Source of the DNA: Bacillus sp. FJAT-47783
GTDB lineage: Bacteria; Bacillota; Bacilli; Bacillales; Aeribacillaceae
Length of the DNA stretch: 64,000 bases
Reading direction: 5' to 3'
NCBI RefSeq assembly: GCF_022808615.1
Contig: NZ_JAKZKS010000014.1
Coordinates: 1 to 64,000, forward strand
The translations under genes and the position numbers were made by a program. Below are positions 24,924 to 34,373 of this stretch, one piece after another. How positions within the stretch are numbered: the stretch's first letter is position 1; every line of letters begins with the position of its first letter. The notes under the pieces are model-generated. The model did not search any database. It was not told where the DNA came from and saw only the letters and a list, made by a program, of their open reading frames with translations.

Positions 24924-26432
24924 TCACCCCCCTATCCCTCTTAGCATTGTTTGGACTGTTACGATAACGGAGTCAGCCACCCACTTTGGATATACACCGA
25001 GCCCGATAATAAAAACGAGTAGTGTCATGACAGAAGCCGTCTCAACCCACTTCATATCAACCGTTTGTTTTGGACGTTCATAAGAACCGAATGTAACAGA
25101 GAGCACGGCACGAAGCATATAAGCAGCCGTTAAGATGAGACCAAGGACACCGATGAATCCGATCGTTTTATTTGCGGCAAATACACCGATAAAAGCCGTC
25201 AATTCACTTATAAAACCGGACATGCTCGGCAAGCCGAGTGAGGCCATGGCTGCGATCAGTAAAAAGCCAGAAAGCTTTGGCATGGCACCTGCGACACCGC
25301 CTAATTTTTTTAAATCGGTCGTATGAAGCCGCTCTTCCATTATATTGACGATGAAAAACAGCATCGCCGATATTAATCCATGTGACACGACTTGAAATAT
25401 CGCTCCTTGCAGTCCTGCATCATTTATCGCGCCTAAGCCGAGTAAGACGATGCCCATATGGGAAACACTTGAATACGCTAAAACGAGCTTGAATTCCGTT
25501 TGTATAAGGGCTAAAAAAGCGCCAAACAACAAATTGATTAAACCTAAGATGAGAAGAAGCTGACTCACAGAAGCAAACGCCTCCGGGAAAAACCCGATTC
25601 CAAATCGAATGAGACCATATGCACCAATTTTTAATAAAATACCTGAGTGAAGCATCACAATGGCAGGGGGTGCTTGAACGTGCACCTTTAACATCCAGCG
25701 ATGAAAAGGGAATATCGGTAGTTTAATGCCAAAAGCAACCAATAACGTGATCAGAAGCCATTGTTGAACCGTTGATGAAAACGGACCGCCCGCACGACTT
25801 AAAAACGTCGTTAACTCTTCGATATTCGTCGTCCCTGTTTTCGCAAAAATGGTAGCGATGACGATAAATAAAATGCCTGAACCTAAACCGTTGTAAAGTA
25901 AATAGGCATAAGCCGCTTTTTCTTTTTCGAAACCGCCCCATTTGCCGATAATAAAAAATAACGAAACGAGGGTTAGTTCAAAGAACAAGAAAAATAATAC
26001 TAAGTTTTCAGCCGCAAACACACCAAGCATCCCGATGAGTAATAGAAAAAATGATCCGTAATACCCTCTTACCTTTTCTTTGATTCGAAACGAAGCAACT
26101 GCCGACAAAGTAGAAAGAAGGGCCGTAAGCCAAATCATAAGAAGTGAAAATCCATTGACACCTAGCTCATATCGAACCGAAAAGGGACGGTTATTTTCTT
26201 CTGGATAAAAGCCGAATTGCAGCCATTGTCGCGATTCCGCAATTGTCGATAAATCAAATCCTTGATGATACTTTAACAAGAGCCAGCTACTTAAAAAAAG
26301 GGATGGTAATGTTCCGAGAAACCCTAAAATCTTGACCGTTTGTTGATCCTTGTTCGGTACAAAAAATAAAAACACGATCGCAAGAAGTGGCGAAAAAATG
26401 AGGACTGTTAATAGAAAGGATGCTTGTTCCAT
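24924..26432 (-). CDS. nuoM: NADH-quinone oxidoreductase subunit M
   Basis: 502 residues, about 14 membrane helices; the second antiporter-like proton-pumping subunit of complex I, with FFFELTLVSLFFIIGKWGG and IKLPIFPFHRWMLKVHVQAPPAIVMLHSG blocks. I place the start at ATG 26432, whose first base pair overlaps the nuoL stop (TAATG), because AGGAGG is then 9 nt upstream; an ATG two codons earlier is too close to it. Confidence 0.95.
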   Translation of the reverse strand: MEQASFLLTVLIFSPLLAIVFLFFVPNKDQQTVKILGFLGTLPSLFLSSWLLLKYHQGFDLSTIAESRQWLQFGFYPEENNRPFSVRYELGVNGFSLLMIWLTALLSTLSAVASFRIKEKVRGYYGSFFLLLIGMLGVFAAENLVLFFLFFELTLVSLFFIIGKWGGFEKEKAAYAYLLYNGLGSGILFIVIATIFAKTGTTNIEELTTFLSRAGGPFSSTVQQWLLITLLVAFGIKLPIFPFHRWMLKVHVQAPPAIVMLHSGILLKIGAYGLIRFGIGFFPEAFASVSQLLLILGLINLLFGAFLALIQTEFKLVLAYSSVSHMGIVLLGLGAINDAGLQGAIFQVVSHGLISAMLFFIVNIMEERLHTTDLKKLGGVAGAMPKLSGFLLIAAMASLGLPSMSGFISELTAFIGVFAANKTIGFIGVLGLILTAAYMLRAVLSVTFGSYERPKQTVDMKWVETASVMTLLVFIIGLGVYPKWVADSVIVTVQTMLRGIGG

Positions 26433-28294
26433 TACCATACACCTCCTGTCAACGCGTAAATCACGAGTAATATCGCTAAACTACCAAAGGCAACGGCACC
26501 GTAAATTTGTGTCTGACCATTTTGCGCAAGTGCTCCTCTTTTCCCAAGCCATTTGACAAGACTCACGACACTGTTTGCGATTCCTTCTACAACAAATCGA
26601 TCCAACCATTGTCCAATTTGTGCCGTTATCCGAACTCCGCGTACAAACGTTTTTTTATAAAAACGGTCGATAAAATATTGGTGGCCGAGAAGCTGATAAA
26701 GGTGCGGCGCTCTTGTTGACGCCCAATCTTTTGATAACAATGGTTTTTCACGATACATCGCATAGGCGAGAGCGATACCTCCTAATGAGACGACAATAGA
26801 CAGGAGCACCATCCAAGCTGGACTGTCGTGATGTGTCATTTGCCATGAAACATCTGTGATTAGCCATTTTTCCAGCGGACGACCCAGTAGTGGTGAATTC
26901 AAATAACCGATGACGATAGCGAAGATCGCAAGTATACCCATTGTCCAACGCATAGACTTAGGGGATTCCTTAAGGGAATCGTCGTTTTCCTTTCTTTTCC
27001 CACCAAAGACGAGGAACACAAGACGGAACATATAAAAGGATGTGAATAACGCCGTAAGAACAGCGATGACAAATAAACCGTAATGTCCGCTTGACCAAAC
27101 AGATACGAAAATTTCCTCTTTACTATAAAAGCCTGCAAATAGCGGGACACCACTTAATGATAAGGCACCGATGACAAAGAATGATGTCGTCCACTTTAAT
27201 TTCTTTAAACCTCCCATTTTGTCAATGTTTTGGGTATGTACGATATGGATGACACTTCCTGCCCCTAAAAAGAGCAATGCTTTAAAAAACGCGTGTGTCG
27301 TTAAATGAAAAATACTTGCGACATAGCCAGCTGTTCCGAGCGCAAGCATCATATACCCAAGTTGACTCACCGTTGAATACGCTAGTATTCTTTTAATATC
27401 TTTTTGCGTTAAGGCGATGCTCGCGGCAAAGATCGCGGTAAACCCGCCAATACTAGCGACTGTGATGAGGGCGGTCTCACTTGCTAAAAAAATCGGATAC
27501 ACGTAAGCGACTAAGTACACACCTGCTGCGACCATTGTTGCGGCATGAATGAGCGCCGATACAGGCGTCGGTCCTTCCATCGCATCAGGCAGCCATGTGT
27601 GAAGCGGGAATTGCCCGGACTTTCCAATGGCTCCAATAAAAATGAGAATCGCAATGAGCGTTACCATTGAAGAAGAAACCTCTCCGTTTTGAATGCTTGT
27701 AAAGATTTCTTCATACTGAAAACTGCCAATTTGTGTGAAAAGGAGAACGATTGCGACAAAAAGACCGACATCACCAATCCGTGTCATAATAAACGCCTTT
27801 TTCGCCGCCTCTTTTGCTTTTTCCCGTTCAAAATAAAAGCCGATTAATAAAAAGGAACCAACCCCAACTAATTCCCAAAACATATAAAGCTGTAAAAAGT
27901 TTGTCGTCATCACTAATGAAAGCATAGCGAATGTAAACAAGCCAAGGTATGCATAAAAGATCGGAAAGCGGTTATTCCCTTTCATATAGCCGATCGAGTA
28001 GATATGAATAAAGAAACTAATGAGTGATACAACTAGTAGCATTAAAGCATTAAGGGCGGTTATTTGATACCCAAAAGAGATGTCCATTGTACCAATTGAA
28101 AACCATGACATTTCCGTTTGGAATGTAGGTTGATCGACTCGATCCATTAAGACGAATAGTGACAGAATCGTTGAAAGGAGCATTAGAAAGCTGGCTAGTA
28201 TCCAACTTTTTTCACGTAAACTTTTCCCTAATATAAGAAGAACACAAAAGGAAGCAAGCGGAAATAAAGGGATAAGCCAAGCAATTTCCATCAT
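26432..28294 (-). CDS. nuoL: NADH-quinone oxidoreductase subunit L
   Basis: 620 residues, about 16 membrane helices plus the long lateral helix at the C-terminus; the distal proton-pumping subunit of complex I. Conserved blocks WELVGVGSFLLIGFYFE and GKSGQFPLHTWLPDAMEGPTPVSALIHAATMVAAGVYL are intact. The start is ATG 28294 with AGGTGA 7 nt upstream. It overlaps nuoM, so the two are translationally coupled. Confidence 0.96.
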   Translation of the reverse strand: MMEIAWLIPLFPLASFCVLLILGKSLREKSWILASFLMLLSTILSLFVLMDRVDQPTFQTEMSWFSIGTMDISFGYQITALNALMLLVVSLISFFIHIYSIGYMKGNNRFPIFYAYLGLFTFAMLSLVMTTNFLQLYMFWELVGVGSFLLIGFYFEREKAKEAAKKAFIMTRIGDVGLFVAIVLLFTQIGSFQYEEIFTSIQNGEVSSSMVTLIAILIFIGAIGKSGQFPLHTWLPDAMEGPTPVSALIHAATMVAAGVYLVAYVYPIFLASETALITVASIGGFTAIFAASIALTQKDIKRILAYSTVSQLGYMMLALGTAGYVASIFHLTTHAFFKALLFLGAGSVIHIVHTQNIDKMGGLKKLKWTTSFFVIGALSLSGVPLFAGFYSKEEIFVSVWSSGHYGLFVIAVLTALFTSFYMFRLVFLVFGGKRKENDDSLKESPKSMRWTMGILAIFAIVIGYLNSPLLGRPLEKWLITDVSWQMTHHDSPAWMVLLSIVVSLGGIALAYAMYREKPLLSKDWASTRAPHLYQLLGHQYFIDRFYKKTFVRGVRITAQIGQWLDRFVVEGIANSVVSLVKWLGKRGALAQNGQTQIYGAVAFGSLAILLVIYALTGGVW

Positions 28295-28318
28295 CGTACA
28301 TCACCTCACTCTTCACAT

Positions 28319-28633
28319 TTAATGTTTCATTGTTTCATAGTCATTAATTTGAACCGTTTTACGCCGTCGATATATCGCAATCAATATAGCCAGTCCAACT
28401 GCTGCCTCAGCCGCAGCGATCGTCATCGTAAATAATGAGAACACTTGACCTTGCAAGGAAGGAATAGGCCCATATTTACTAAAAGCGATGAAATTCAAAT
28501 TTGCTGCATTCAGCATTAATTCAATACAGATGAGGACGATGACAGTATTTCGCTTCGTCAATGCCCCGTACATTCCAATTGAAAATAACACGAGAGCTAA
28601 TAGTAAATACAAGGATAAAGGAGTTGTCGTCAT
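28319..28633 (-). CDS. nuoK: NADH-quinone oxidoreductase subunit K
   Basis: 104 residues, three membrane helices, with the conserved membrane Glu in [15 protein letters not shown]. It forms part of the proton path in the complex I membrane arm. Its ATG overlaps the nuoJ stop (ATGA). Confidence 0.96.
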   Translation of the reverse strand: MTTTPLSLYLLLALVLFSIGMYGALTKRNTVIVLICIELMLNAANLNFIAFSKYGPIPSLQGQVFSLFTMTIAAAEAAVGLAILIAIYRRRKTVQINDYETMKH

Positions 28634-29139
28634 GGTTTCTCCTCCTTTTCTTCATCCTTTTTCGCTAAAATAATCGCCCCAACGAGCGCCACTAATAAGA
28701 TGACAGAAGTCAATTCAAAAGGAATGATATAACGTGTATAAAGAAGATTCCCAATTTGTTTTGTATTATTCACATGTAAATCCGTTCCCTCTTGATGAAA
28801 ATCAAGCTGATAAATACCGATATAAAACGAAATTGCAAACCCGATAATAAGAAGAAAAACGATGAACTTTTTTAATCGATTAGAAGACGTCTCTTCGTCT
28901 TGATGCTTCGTTAGCATAATGCCGAATAACATGATGACCGTAATCGCCCCAGCATAAATGAGCACTTGTACAGCTGCTACAAACTCAGCGGATAATAATA
29001 CGTACAATCCAGCTAAGCTAAGAAAGGTGAAAACAAGAGCGACAACCATATGAACGACTTTCGACAATTGAAGCATAAAGAGAGCACCTAAAATCGCGAT
29101 CGCCCCTAAAACGGTAAACGCCATGAACTCCCCAGTCAT
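28630..29139 (-). CDS. nuoJ: NADH-quinone oxidoreductase subunit J
   Basis: 169 residues, five membrane helices ([18 protein letters not shown] is the conserved helix with a pi-bulge). The cytoplasmic C-terminus is acidic and basic ([10 protein letters not shown]). Its ATG overlaps the nuoI stop. Confidence 0.95.
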   Translation of the reverse strand: MTGEFMAFTVLGAIAILGALFMLQLSKVVHMVVALVFTFLSLAGLYVLLSAEFVAAVQVLIYAGAITVIMLFGIMLTKHQDEETSSNRLKKFIVFLLIIGFAISFYIGIYQLDFHQEGTDLHVNNTKQIGNLLYTRYIIPFELTSVILLVALVGAIILAKKDEEKEEKP

Positions 29140-29555
29140 ACTTTATTCTCCTTCCGAACATTCTCATCGTTTTCATCTAGCCATGTTAAGTCTTTAAACA
29201 GCTCATCACGGCTATATTCGGCAAGCTCAAAATTATTCGTCATGACAATGGCTTCTGTCGGGCAAACCTCTGTACATAAATCACATAAAATACAAATCTC
29301 AAAGTTAATGTCGTACGTATCAATAATTTTTCCTTTCACATTTGGATCCGGATGTTTTTTTCCCGTTAGTTGGATGCAATCGGTCGGACAAATGTTGGCA
29401 CATTGGTTACAAACGATACATTTTTCTGGATAAAATTTTTGGATGCCGCGGAATCGATCGGGCATTTGAATGGGCTCATTCGGATAATCATACGTCACCT
29501 TTTTTGCCGTTAAATTTTTTAATGTATAGACAAGCCCCTTTGACAGCCCCTTCAT
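29136..29555 (-). CDS. nuoI: NADH-quinone oxidoreductase subunit I (2x 4Fe-4S)
   Basis: 139 residues with two ferredoxin-type clusters: CIVCNQCANICP and CILCDLCTEVCP (both CxxCxxCxxxCP). They carry electrons from the peripheral arm towards NuoB and the quinone. It overlaps nuoJ by 4 nt; nuoH lies 18 nt upstream. Confidence 0.97.
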   Translation of the reverse strand: MKGLSKGLVYTLKNLTAKKVTYDYPNEPIQMPDRFRGIQKFYPEKCIVCNQCANICPTDCIQLTGKKHPDPNVKGKIIDTYDINFEICILCDLCTEVCPTEAIVMTNNFELAEYSRDELFKDLTWLDENDENVRKENKV

Positions 29556-29573
29556 ACTTTCACCCCACTTCTT

Positions 29574-30578
29574 TTATTTTAAAAAGAGTTCTTTTATAAG
29601 AGCCGTAATAAAAATGTTGGCTAAGGCAATCGGTAATAATACTTTCCAGCCAAACTCCATTAATTGATCTGCACGAATTCTCGGAAACGTCACCCGAAAC
29701 CAGATGAGGAAAAAGACGATAACACTAAACTTTAAGGCAAACCAAATGGCACCTGGAATAAAATCTAGAAAGAAAACAGGATGCCAACCACCGAGAAATA
29801 AAACGGTCGTTAACGAGGCCATTGCAAACAAGTACACATATTCGGAAAGCATGAAGAATGCCCAGCGAAAGCCGGAATATTCGACATGGTACCCTGCGAC
29901 GAGCTCTGATTCTGCTTCAGGTAAGTCAAAGGGGGTTCTGTTTAGCTCTGCGACAGATGCAATGAGAAAAATGAGAAACCCGATAGGCTGAAGAAAAATA
30001 AACCAAACGTTAGCTTGCGCCTCGACAACGTCGATTAAGTTTAAACTGCCCGTTAATAACACGACACCGATAACCGACATCACGAGGGGGATTTCATATG
30101 AGATCATTTGTGCGGCCGCCCTCATCCCGCCAAGTAAGGCGTATTTATTGTTTGAGGCCCATCCGCCCGTCACAACCGCTATCGTCGTTAACCCCGAGAT
30201 GGCGATATAGTACAGAAGACCAATGCCAAGGTCCGCAAAATGAAAAGCGTCCGTAAACGGGATTACCGCTAATACTAAAAACGCTGGGGTAAACGCGAAA
30301 ATAGGTGCTAATATAAATAACGGCCGGTCTGCAGCTTTTGGAATCGTATCTTCTTTCAGAAGCAGTTTGAAAACGTCGGCAACCGTTTGTAATAACCCCC
30401 ATCTCCCTCCAACTTCACTCGGGCCGTATCTCCCTTGCATAAACCCCATCACTTTCCGTTCTGCTAAAATTCCGTAAGTGACAAACCCAAGTACCATGAA
30501 TAAAAAGGCTACTGCAAGTAAAAAGAACAGAAGGAAGTTCGAAACAGTGGGCACACTTTCGAGAAGGTGATTCATCAT
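29574..30578 (-). CDS. nuoH: NADH-quinone oxidoreductase subunit H
   Basis: 334 residues, eight membrane helices; the heel subunit lining the quinone chamber. Family blocks are clear: ERKVMGFMQGRYGPSEVG and LNRTPFDLPEAESELVAGYHVEYSG. The ATG lies inside the nuoD stop (TAATG), so translation is coupled. Confidence 0.97.
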   Translation of the reverse strand: MMNHLLESVPTVSNFLLFFLLAVAFLFMVLGFVTYGILAERKVMGFMQGRYGPSEVGGRWGLLQTVADVFKLLLKEDTIPKAADRPLFILAPIFAFTPAFLVLAVIPFTDAFHFADLGIGLLYYIAISGLTTIAVVTGGWASNNKYALLGGMRAAAQMISYEIPLVMSVIGVVLLTGSLNLIDVVEAQANVWFIFLQPIGFLIFLIASVAELNRTPFDLPEAESELVAGYHVEYSGFRWAFFMLSEYVYLFAMASLTTVLFLGGWHPVFFLDFIPGAIWFALKFSVIVFFLIWFRVTFPRIRADQLMEFGWKVLLPIALANIFITALIKELFLK

Positions 30579-31678
30579 TATCCATCAACCTCCCCTAACA
30601 CAATGTCAATCGCCCCTAAAATCGCGATTAAGTTAGCCATATTTTCACCTTTTAGGAGCTTCGGTAAGATTTGTAGATTATAAAACGACGGCCGTCTAAA
30701 CTTGAGACGATACGGCTCTTTTTTTCCATTACTAGCAATATAGCACCCTATTTCGCCTCGTGGTGATTCAATACGTACATACGCTTCTCCTTTTGGAGGT
30801 TTAATAATTTTCGGCACTTTCGCCATAATTCGTCCTTCTTCTGGAAATTGCTCGACCGCTTGCTCTAAAATACGTAGTGACTGCTCGATTTCTTCCATTC
30901 GGCATTCATAGCGGGCATAGCAATCACCCGTCTTTCGAACAGGAATATCAAATTGAAAGCGATCATAAATGGAGTACGGATCATTTTTTCGCAAGTCAAA
31001 AGGAACACCTGTACAACGCAAGTTTGCTCCGCTTAATGAATATTGAATCGCCTCTTCCTTCGAGTACGTCCCAACCCCTTTTACGCGATTTAAAAAAATT
31101 TCATTTCCTGATACGAGATCGTGATAACCGTCTAGTTGCTTTCGCATATAAGGAATAAAGTCGCGAACTTTCTCTATCCAGCCTTCTGGCGCATCCCACT
31201 TCACACCGCCGACGCGCATATAGTTAAAGGTGAGGCGCGCCCCACTAAGCTCATTTAATAGATTAATAATCATTTCCCGTTCTCTAAAAGCATATAAAAA
31301 TGGACTAACCGCACCGAGATCTAATAAATATGTTCCCCACCAAACGAGGTGGCTTGCAACTCTCCCAAGCTCCATCGCGATAACGCGTAAAAACTCCGCC
31401 TTTTCCGGAACCTCAATATTGGCCATCGTTTCAACCGCATGGCAAAGCACATAATTGTTAGTCATCGCGGCTAAATAATCCATTCGATCTGTATACGGAA
31501 TAATTTGTGTGTATTGGAGGTTTTCTGCTAGCTTTTCTGTCCCACGGTGCAAATAACCTATAACCGGTGTAGCTTCTTGAATGAGTTCTCCATCAATCTT
31601 AATGACAAGCCGAAACACACCGTGTGTACTCGGGTGCTGCGGGCCAACATTTAACATCATTTCCTCCGTCCGAATCAA
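30578..31678 (-). CDS. nuoD: NADH-quinone oxidoreductase subunit D
   Basis: 366 residues of the 49-kDa subunit, which forms the quinone-binding pocket with NuoB. The conserved N-terminus MLNVGPQHPSTHGVFRL and the C-terminus GAIDIVLGEVDG are present. The start is TTG 31678 behind GGAGG (an ATG lies six codons further in). It is separate from nuoC here, unlike the fused NuoCD of enterobacteria. Confidence 0.96.
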   Translation of the reverse strand: MIRTEEMMLNVGPQHPSTHGVFRLVIKIDGELIQEATPVIGYLHRGTEKLAENLQYTQIIPYTDRMDYLAAMTNNYVLCHAVETMANIEVPEKAEFLRVIAMELGRVASHLVWWGTYLLDLGAVSPFLYAFREREMIINLLNELSGARLTFNYMRVGGVKWDAPEGWIEKVRDFIPYMRKQLDGYHDLVSGNEIFLNRVKGVGTYSKEEAIQYSLSGANLRCTGVPFDLRKNDPYSIYDRFQFDIPVRKTGDCYARYECRMEEIEQSLRILEQAVEQFPEEGRIMAKVPKIIKPPKGEAYVRIESPRGEIGCYIASNGKKEPYRLKFRRPSFYNLQILPKLLKGENMANLIAILGAIDIVLGEVDG

Positions 31679-31681
31679 TCG

Positions 31682-32905
31682 CTACACCTCCACATCAAAC
31701 GGTTCATAATCTTTTCGGAGCGGATAACCGACCCAGTCATCTGGAAGTAAAATTCGCTTTAGTTCTGGGTGACCTGTAAACGTAATCCCAAGTAAGTCAT
31801 AAGCCTCCCGCTCCGGCCAATTGGCACCTTCAAATAGATTTGCAACAGATTCTATTACCGGTTGCTCTCGATCAATCTTCACTTTTATGGCAACGGAATG
31901 TTGTTTTTCAAAGGAGTATAAATGGAGGTAAACTTCCATATGCGTTTCAAAGTCCGTTCCATGTAGCTCGGATAAATAGTCAAACGCTAATTCGTCATGT
32001 TGTTTAAAAAGTTGGATGACTCGCAAATAATCATCTTTTTTTACGACAAGTGTGGGAATATCTTTTGAAAGGGTATTGATGTAAGAATCCTCTAAGGCTG
32101 AATTCCCAAGATTCTTTTCCATTACGCTTTTATACAAATTTAAGAGAGGTTGATTCGGTGATGGTTTTACTTCTTTTGGCGGTTCATCTTGAGATTGTAA
32201 TGCTTTTGCTTTCGCTGCCGCCGCTGCTTTCGCTTTCGCTACGGCTATTGCTTTTGCCTTTTCTTTCTCTAAATCGCTATCGGATTTGTTGGCATTCGCT
32301 TTTGCTCGTGCCGCCGCCTTCGCTTTTGCGACTGCTGCTGCTTTTTTCTTCGCGAGCTCGAGGTCTGACTCGCTTTCTTCTCCTTCCTTCGACTTTTGCT
32401 TTTTTAACGCCTCAGCTTTTGCTCGCGCCGCCGCTGCTGCTTTCTTCTTCGCGAGCTCGAGGGTGGACTCGTTTTCCCCTTCTCCCTTCGGCTTTTGTTT
32501 CTTCTGTGCTTCGGCTTTTGCCCGTGCCGCCGCTGCTGCTTTCTTTTTCGCGAGCTCGAGGGTGGACTCGTTTTCCCCTTCTCCCTTCGGCTTTTGTTTC
32601 TTCTGTGCCTCGGCTTTTGCCCGTGCTGCCGCTGCTGCTTTCTTCTTCGCGAGCTCGAGGGTGGACTCGTTTTCCCCTTCTCCCTTCGGCTTTTGTTTCT
32701 TCAACGCCTCAGCTTTCGCTCTCGCTGCAGCTGCTGCTTTCTTCTTTGCAAGCTCGAGGGTGGACTCGTTTTCCTCTTCTCCCTTCGGCTTTTGTTTCTT
32801 CTGTGCCTCGGCTTTTGCCCGTGCTGCCGCTGCTGCTTTCTTTTTCTTTTGTTCCAAATCATCCTTTTCCTCATTCGATTGCCCTGTTTTGTTTTGATCG
32901 GTCAT
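31682..32905 (-). CDS. nuoC: NADH-quinone oxidoreductase subunit C with long repetitive N-terminus
   Basis: 407 residues. Only the C-terminal 155 or so form the 30-kDa NuoC domain (FETHMEVYLHLYSFEKQH; NWPEREAYDLLGITFTGHPEL; LPDDWVGYPLRKDYEPF). Residues 20-184 are five 33-residue repeats of type KKKAAAAARAKAEAQKKQ + KPKGEGENESTLELA, followed by a decayed Ala/Lys stretch to about 245. The repeat zone is predicted as charged helix or coiled coil. Extended NuoC proteins are known in Bacillus and Geobacillus relatives; the role of the extension is unknown to me. It lies 2 nt after nuoB. Confidence 0.94.
   Translation of the reverse strand: MTDQNKTGQSNEEKDDLEQKKKKAAAAARAKAEAQKKQKPKGEEENESTLELAKKKAAAAARAKAEALKKQKPKGEGENESTLELAKKKAAAAARAKAEAQKKQKPKGEGENESTLELAKKKAAAAARAKAEAQKKQKPKGEGENESTLELAKKKAAAAARAKAEALKKQKSKEGEESESDLELAKKKAAAVAKAKAAARAKANANKSDSDLEKEKAKAIAVAKAKAAAAAKAKALQSQDEPPKEVKPSPNQPLLNLYKSVMEKNLGNSALEDSYINTLSKDIPTLVVKKDDYLRVIQLFKQHDELAFDYLSELHGTDFETHMEVYLHLYSFEKQHSVAIKVKIDREQPVIESVANLFEGANWPEREAYDLLGITFTGHPELKRILLPDDWVGYPLRKDYEPFDVEV
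32354..32848 (-). repeat. Tandem 99-bp repeat inside nuoC (5 units)
   Basis: Five nearly identical in-frame 99-bp units (for example the TCGCGAGCTCGAGGGTGGAC block at about 99-bp steps). Near identity at synonymous sites indicates recent expansion or homogenisation. Length variation between strains is likely. Confidence 0.93.
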
Positions 32906-32906
32906 A

Positions 32907-33419
32907 TTACATCACCTTCTTTCCTGCCTTTGCTTCTTCACGTATTTTTCCTTTTAATTTGTTGATGCCGTAAATTAGCGCTGCTGGGTTTGGTGGGCAC
33001 CCTGGAATGTATACATCGACAGGAACGATTTGATCGACCCCTTTCACAACGGCATATGACTTAATATACGGCCCCCCTGCGGTTGCACACGACCCCATGG
33101 CAATCACCCATTTTGGCTCTGGCATTTGATCATATAGCCTCCTTAATACAGGAGCCATTTTTTTCGTAACCGTTCCGGAGACAATCATGACATCGGATTG
33201 CCGCGGTGATGTGCGGAAAAACGACCCGAATCTGTCTAAATCATAATGAGATGCGCCAACACCCATCATTTCAATCGCACAACAAGCTAGTCCAAATGTT
33301 AATGGCCATAAAGAGTTACTTCTAGCCCACGCTTTTAATTGCTCTAATGTCGTTAAAAAAACACTTTGTTTTAACTCTTCCATCTCTTCTTTTGGAATTC
33401 CGGATCCATTTACATCCAT
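32907..33419 (-). CDS. nuoB: NADH-quinone oxidoreductase subunit B
   Basis: 170 residues. The N2 cluster ligands are present: the CC pair in [11 protein letters not shown] (46-47), C111 in GSCATAGG and C141 in PGCPPNP. The start ATG 33419 has AAGGTG 6 nt before it and overlaps the end of nuoA by 10 nt; a longer frame up to 33440 lacks a site. Confidence 0.96.
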   Translation of the reverse strand: MDVNGSGIPKEEMEELKQSVFLTTLEQLKAWARSNSLWPLTFGLACCAIEMMGVGASHYDLDRFGSFFRTSPRQSDVMIVSGTVTKKMAPVLRRLYDQMPEPKWVIAMGSCATAGGPYIKSYAVVKGVDQIVPVDVYIPGCPPNPAALIYGINKLKGKIREEAKAGKKVM

Positions 33420-33784
33420 TTCAACACCTTCTTTTTCCAAGCATACAGTAGTCCAATGAAGAGCATGATGACAAAAATGAGCATCTCGATAAGGGCAACA
33501 ATACCTAATGATTCATAAGCAACGGCCCAAGGGTATAAAAAAACCGTTTCAACATCAAAGATGACAAAAAGCAATGCAAAGATGTAGTAACGGACATTAA
33601 ATTGAATACGGGAATCATGGAAAGGCTCGATCCCACTTTCATATGTTGTTAATTTTTCTTTTGTTGGATTGTAAGGGCGTAACCATTTCCCCATTGTCAG
33701 GGCCACAACCGGTAATAAAATACCTAACAAGAGAAAGACGAAGACGATTAAATAATTATTTTGATAAACAAAAAGTGATTCCAA
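33410..33784 (-). CDS. nuoA: NADH-quinone oxidoreductase subunit A
   Basis: 124 residues, three membrane helices with the conserved acidic loop [21 protein letters not shown]. First gene of the operon. The start is TTG 33784 behind AAGGAGG. No nuoE, nuoF or nuoG lies nearby, so this complex I lacks the NADH-dehydrogenase module at this locus. Confidence 0.96.
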   Translation of the reverse strand: MESLFVYQNNYLIVFVFLLLGILLPVVALTMGKWLRPYNPTKEKLTTYESGIEPFHDSRIQFNVRYYIFALLFVIFDVETVFLYPWAVAYESLGIVALIEMLIFVIMLFIGLLYAWKKKVLKWM

Positions 33785-33824
33785 CTGCTCGCCTCCTTAT
33801 GACACGATTAATGTAATCGCTATC

Positions 33825-33854
33825 ATTGTACCATTTTTATACATCAGCTGTCGA
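33825..33854 (-). promoter_or_regulatory. Promoter of the nuo operon
   Basis: Minus strand: TCGACA (33854-33849), 18 nt, TACAAT (33830-33825), 41 nt before the nuoA start. Confidence 0.65.
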
Positions 33855-33960
33855 CAGGATGAAAATGTCGAAATAGCTAGTAAAGTTTTAATAGGTTCTA
33901 TTATCCATCTTATAAACAAGCCGTGCTGAATATTCTTATATTAATGAAACTATTTTAGTT

Positions 33961-34072
33961 ATCACTTTCTCAAGTTTTTTCATCAGTTCTAGACGTTTTT
34001 CCATCACTTTCTCTATTTTTTTCATCAGTTCTAGACGTTTTTCCATCACTTTGCCGCATTTATTTATCACTT
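33961..34072. repeat. Phased array, ATCACTT word, exact 21-bp period
   Basis: ATCA(C/G)TT begins at 33961, 33982, 34003, 34024, 34045 and 34066: six words at exactly 21 bp. Between them CTCAAGTTTTTTC and CTAGACGTTTTTCC fillers alternate. It lies between the divergent nuo and ocd promoters. The rest of the gap 33855-34373 shows only the ocd promoter and a leader. Confidence 0.85.
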
Positions 34073-34160
34073 CCGATAGACATAAGACACTTATCAATAG
34101 AAAGAGCAATTTTATCTTCAATAAGTGTAGTTACTCAAACTAGACGTAAACCAACTATTA

Positions 34161-34189
34161 TTGACAGAAAATTTTAAAATATCTAGAAT
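34161..34189 (+). promoter_or_regulatory. Sigma-A promoter of the ornithine cyclodeaminase-family gene
   Basis: TTGACA (34161-34166), 17 nt, TAGAAT (34184-34189). The leader to the start codon is about 175 nt and contains a GGGTGGCCCCCC stretch (34239-34250 area) that I could not assign. Confidence 0.72.
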
Positions 34190-34373
34190 GTTAAAAGAAA
34201 CGAATTTAAGTGTCTCTTCAAGGTATGGGAGATTTTAGCGGGTGGCCCCCCTTAGTCACGACTACTTTACTTGTTCGTTTCCATCATTCACATGTACCAG
34301 TGCGATTTATGTCATTTCTTTAATTGCCATTCAAACACTAAAAAAGAAGAGCTTGATGAAAGGAAGTTGAAAA

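Noticed and set aside
32158-32973. Long plus-strand open frames antisense to nuoC
   Set aside because: They arise from the repetitive GC-richer nuoC repeat; the products are low-complexity Leu/Ser/Phe-rich and have no ribosome binding sites.
34236-34260. T-box antiterminator in the ocd leader
   Set aside because: GCGGGTGGCCCCCC only loosely resembles the T-box sequence, and no specifier stem or terminator was found.
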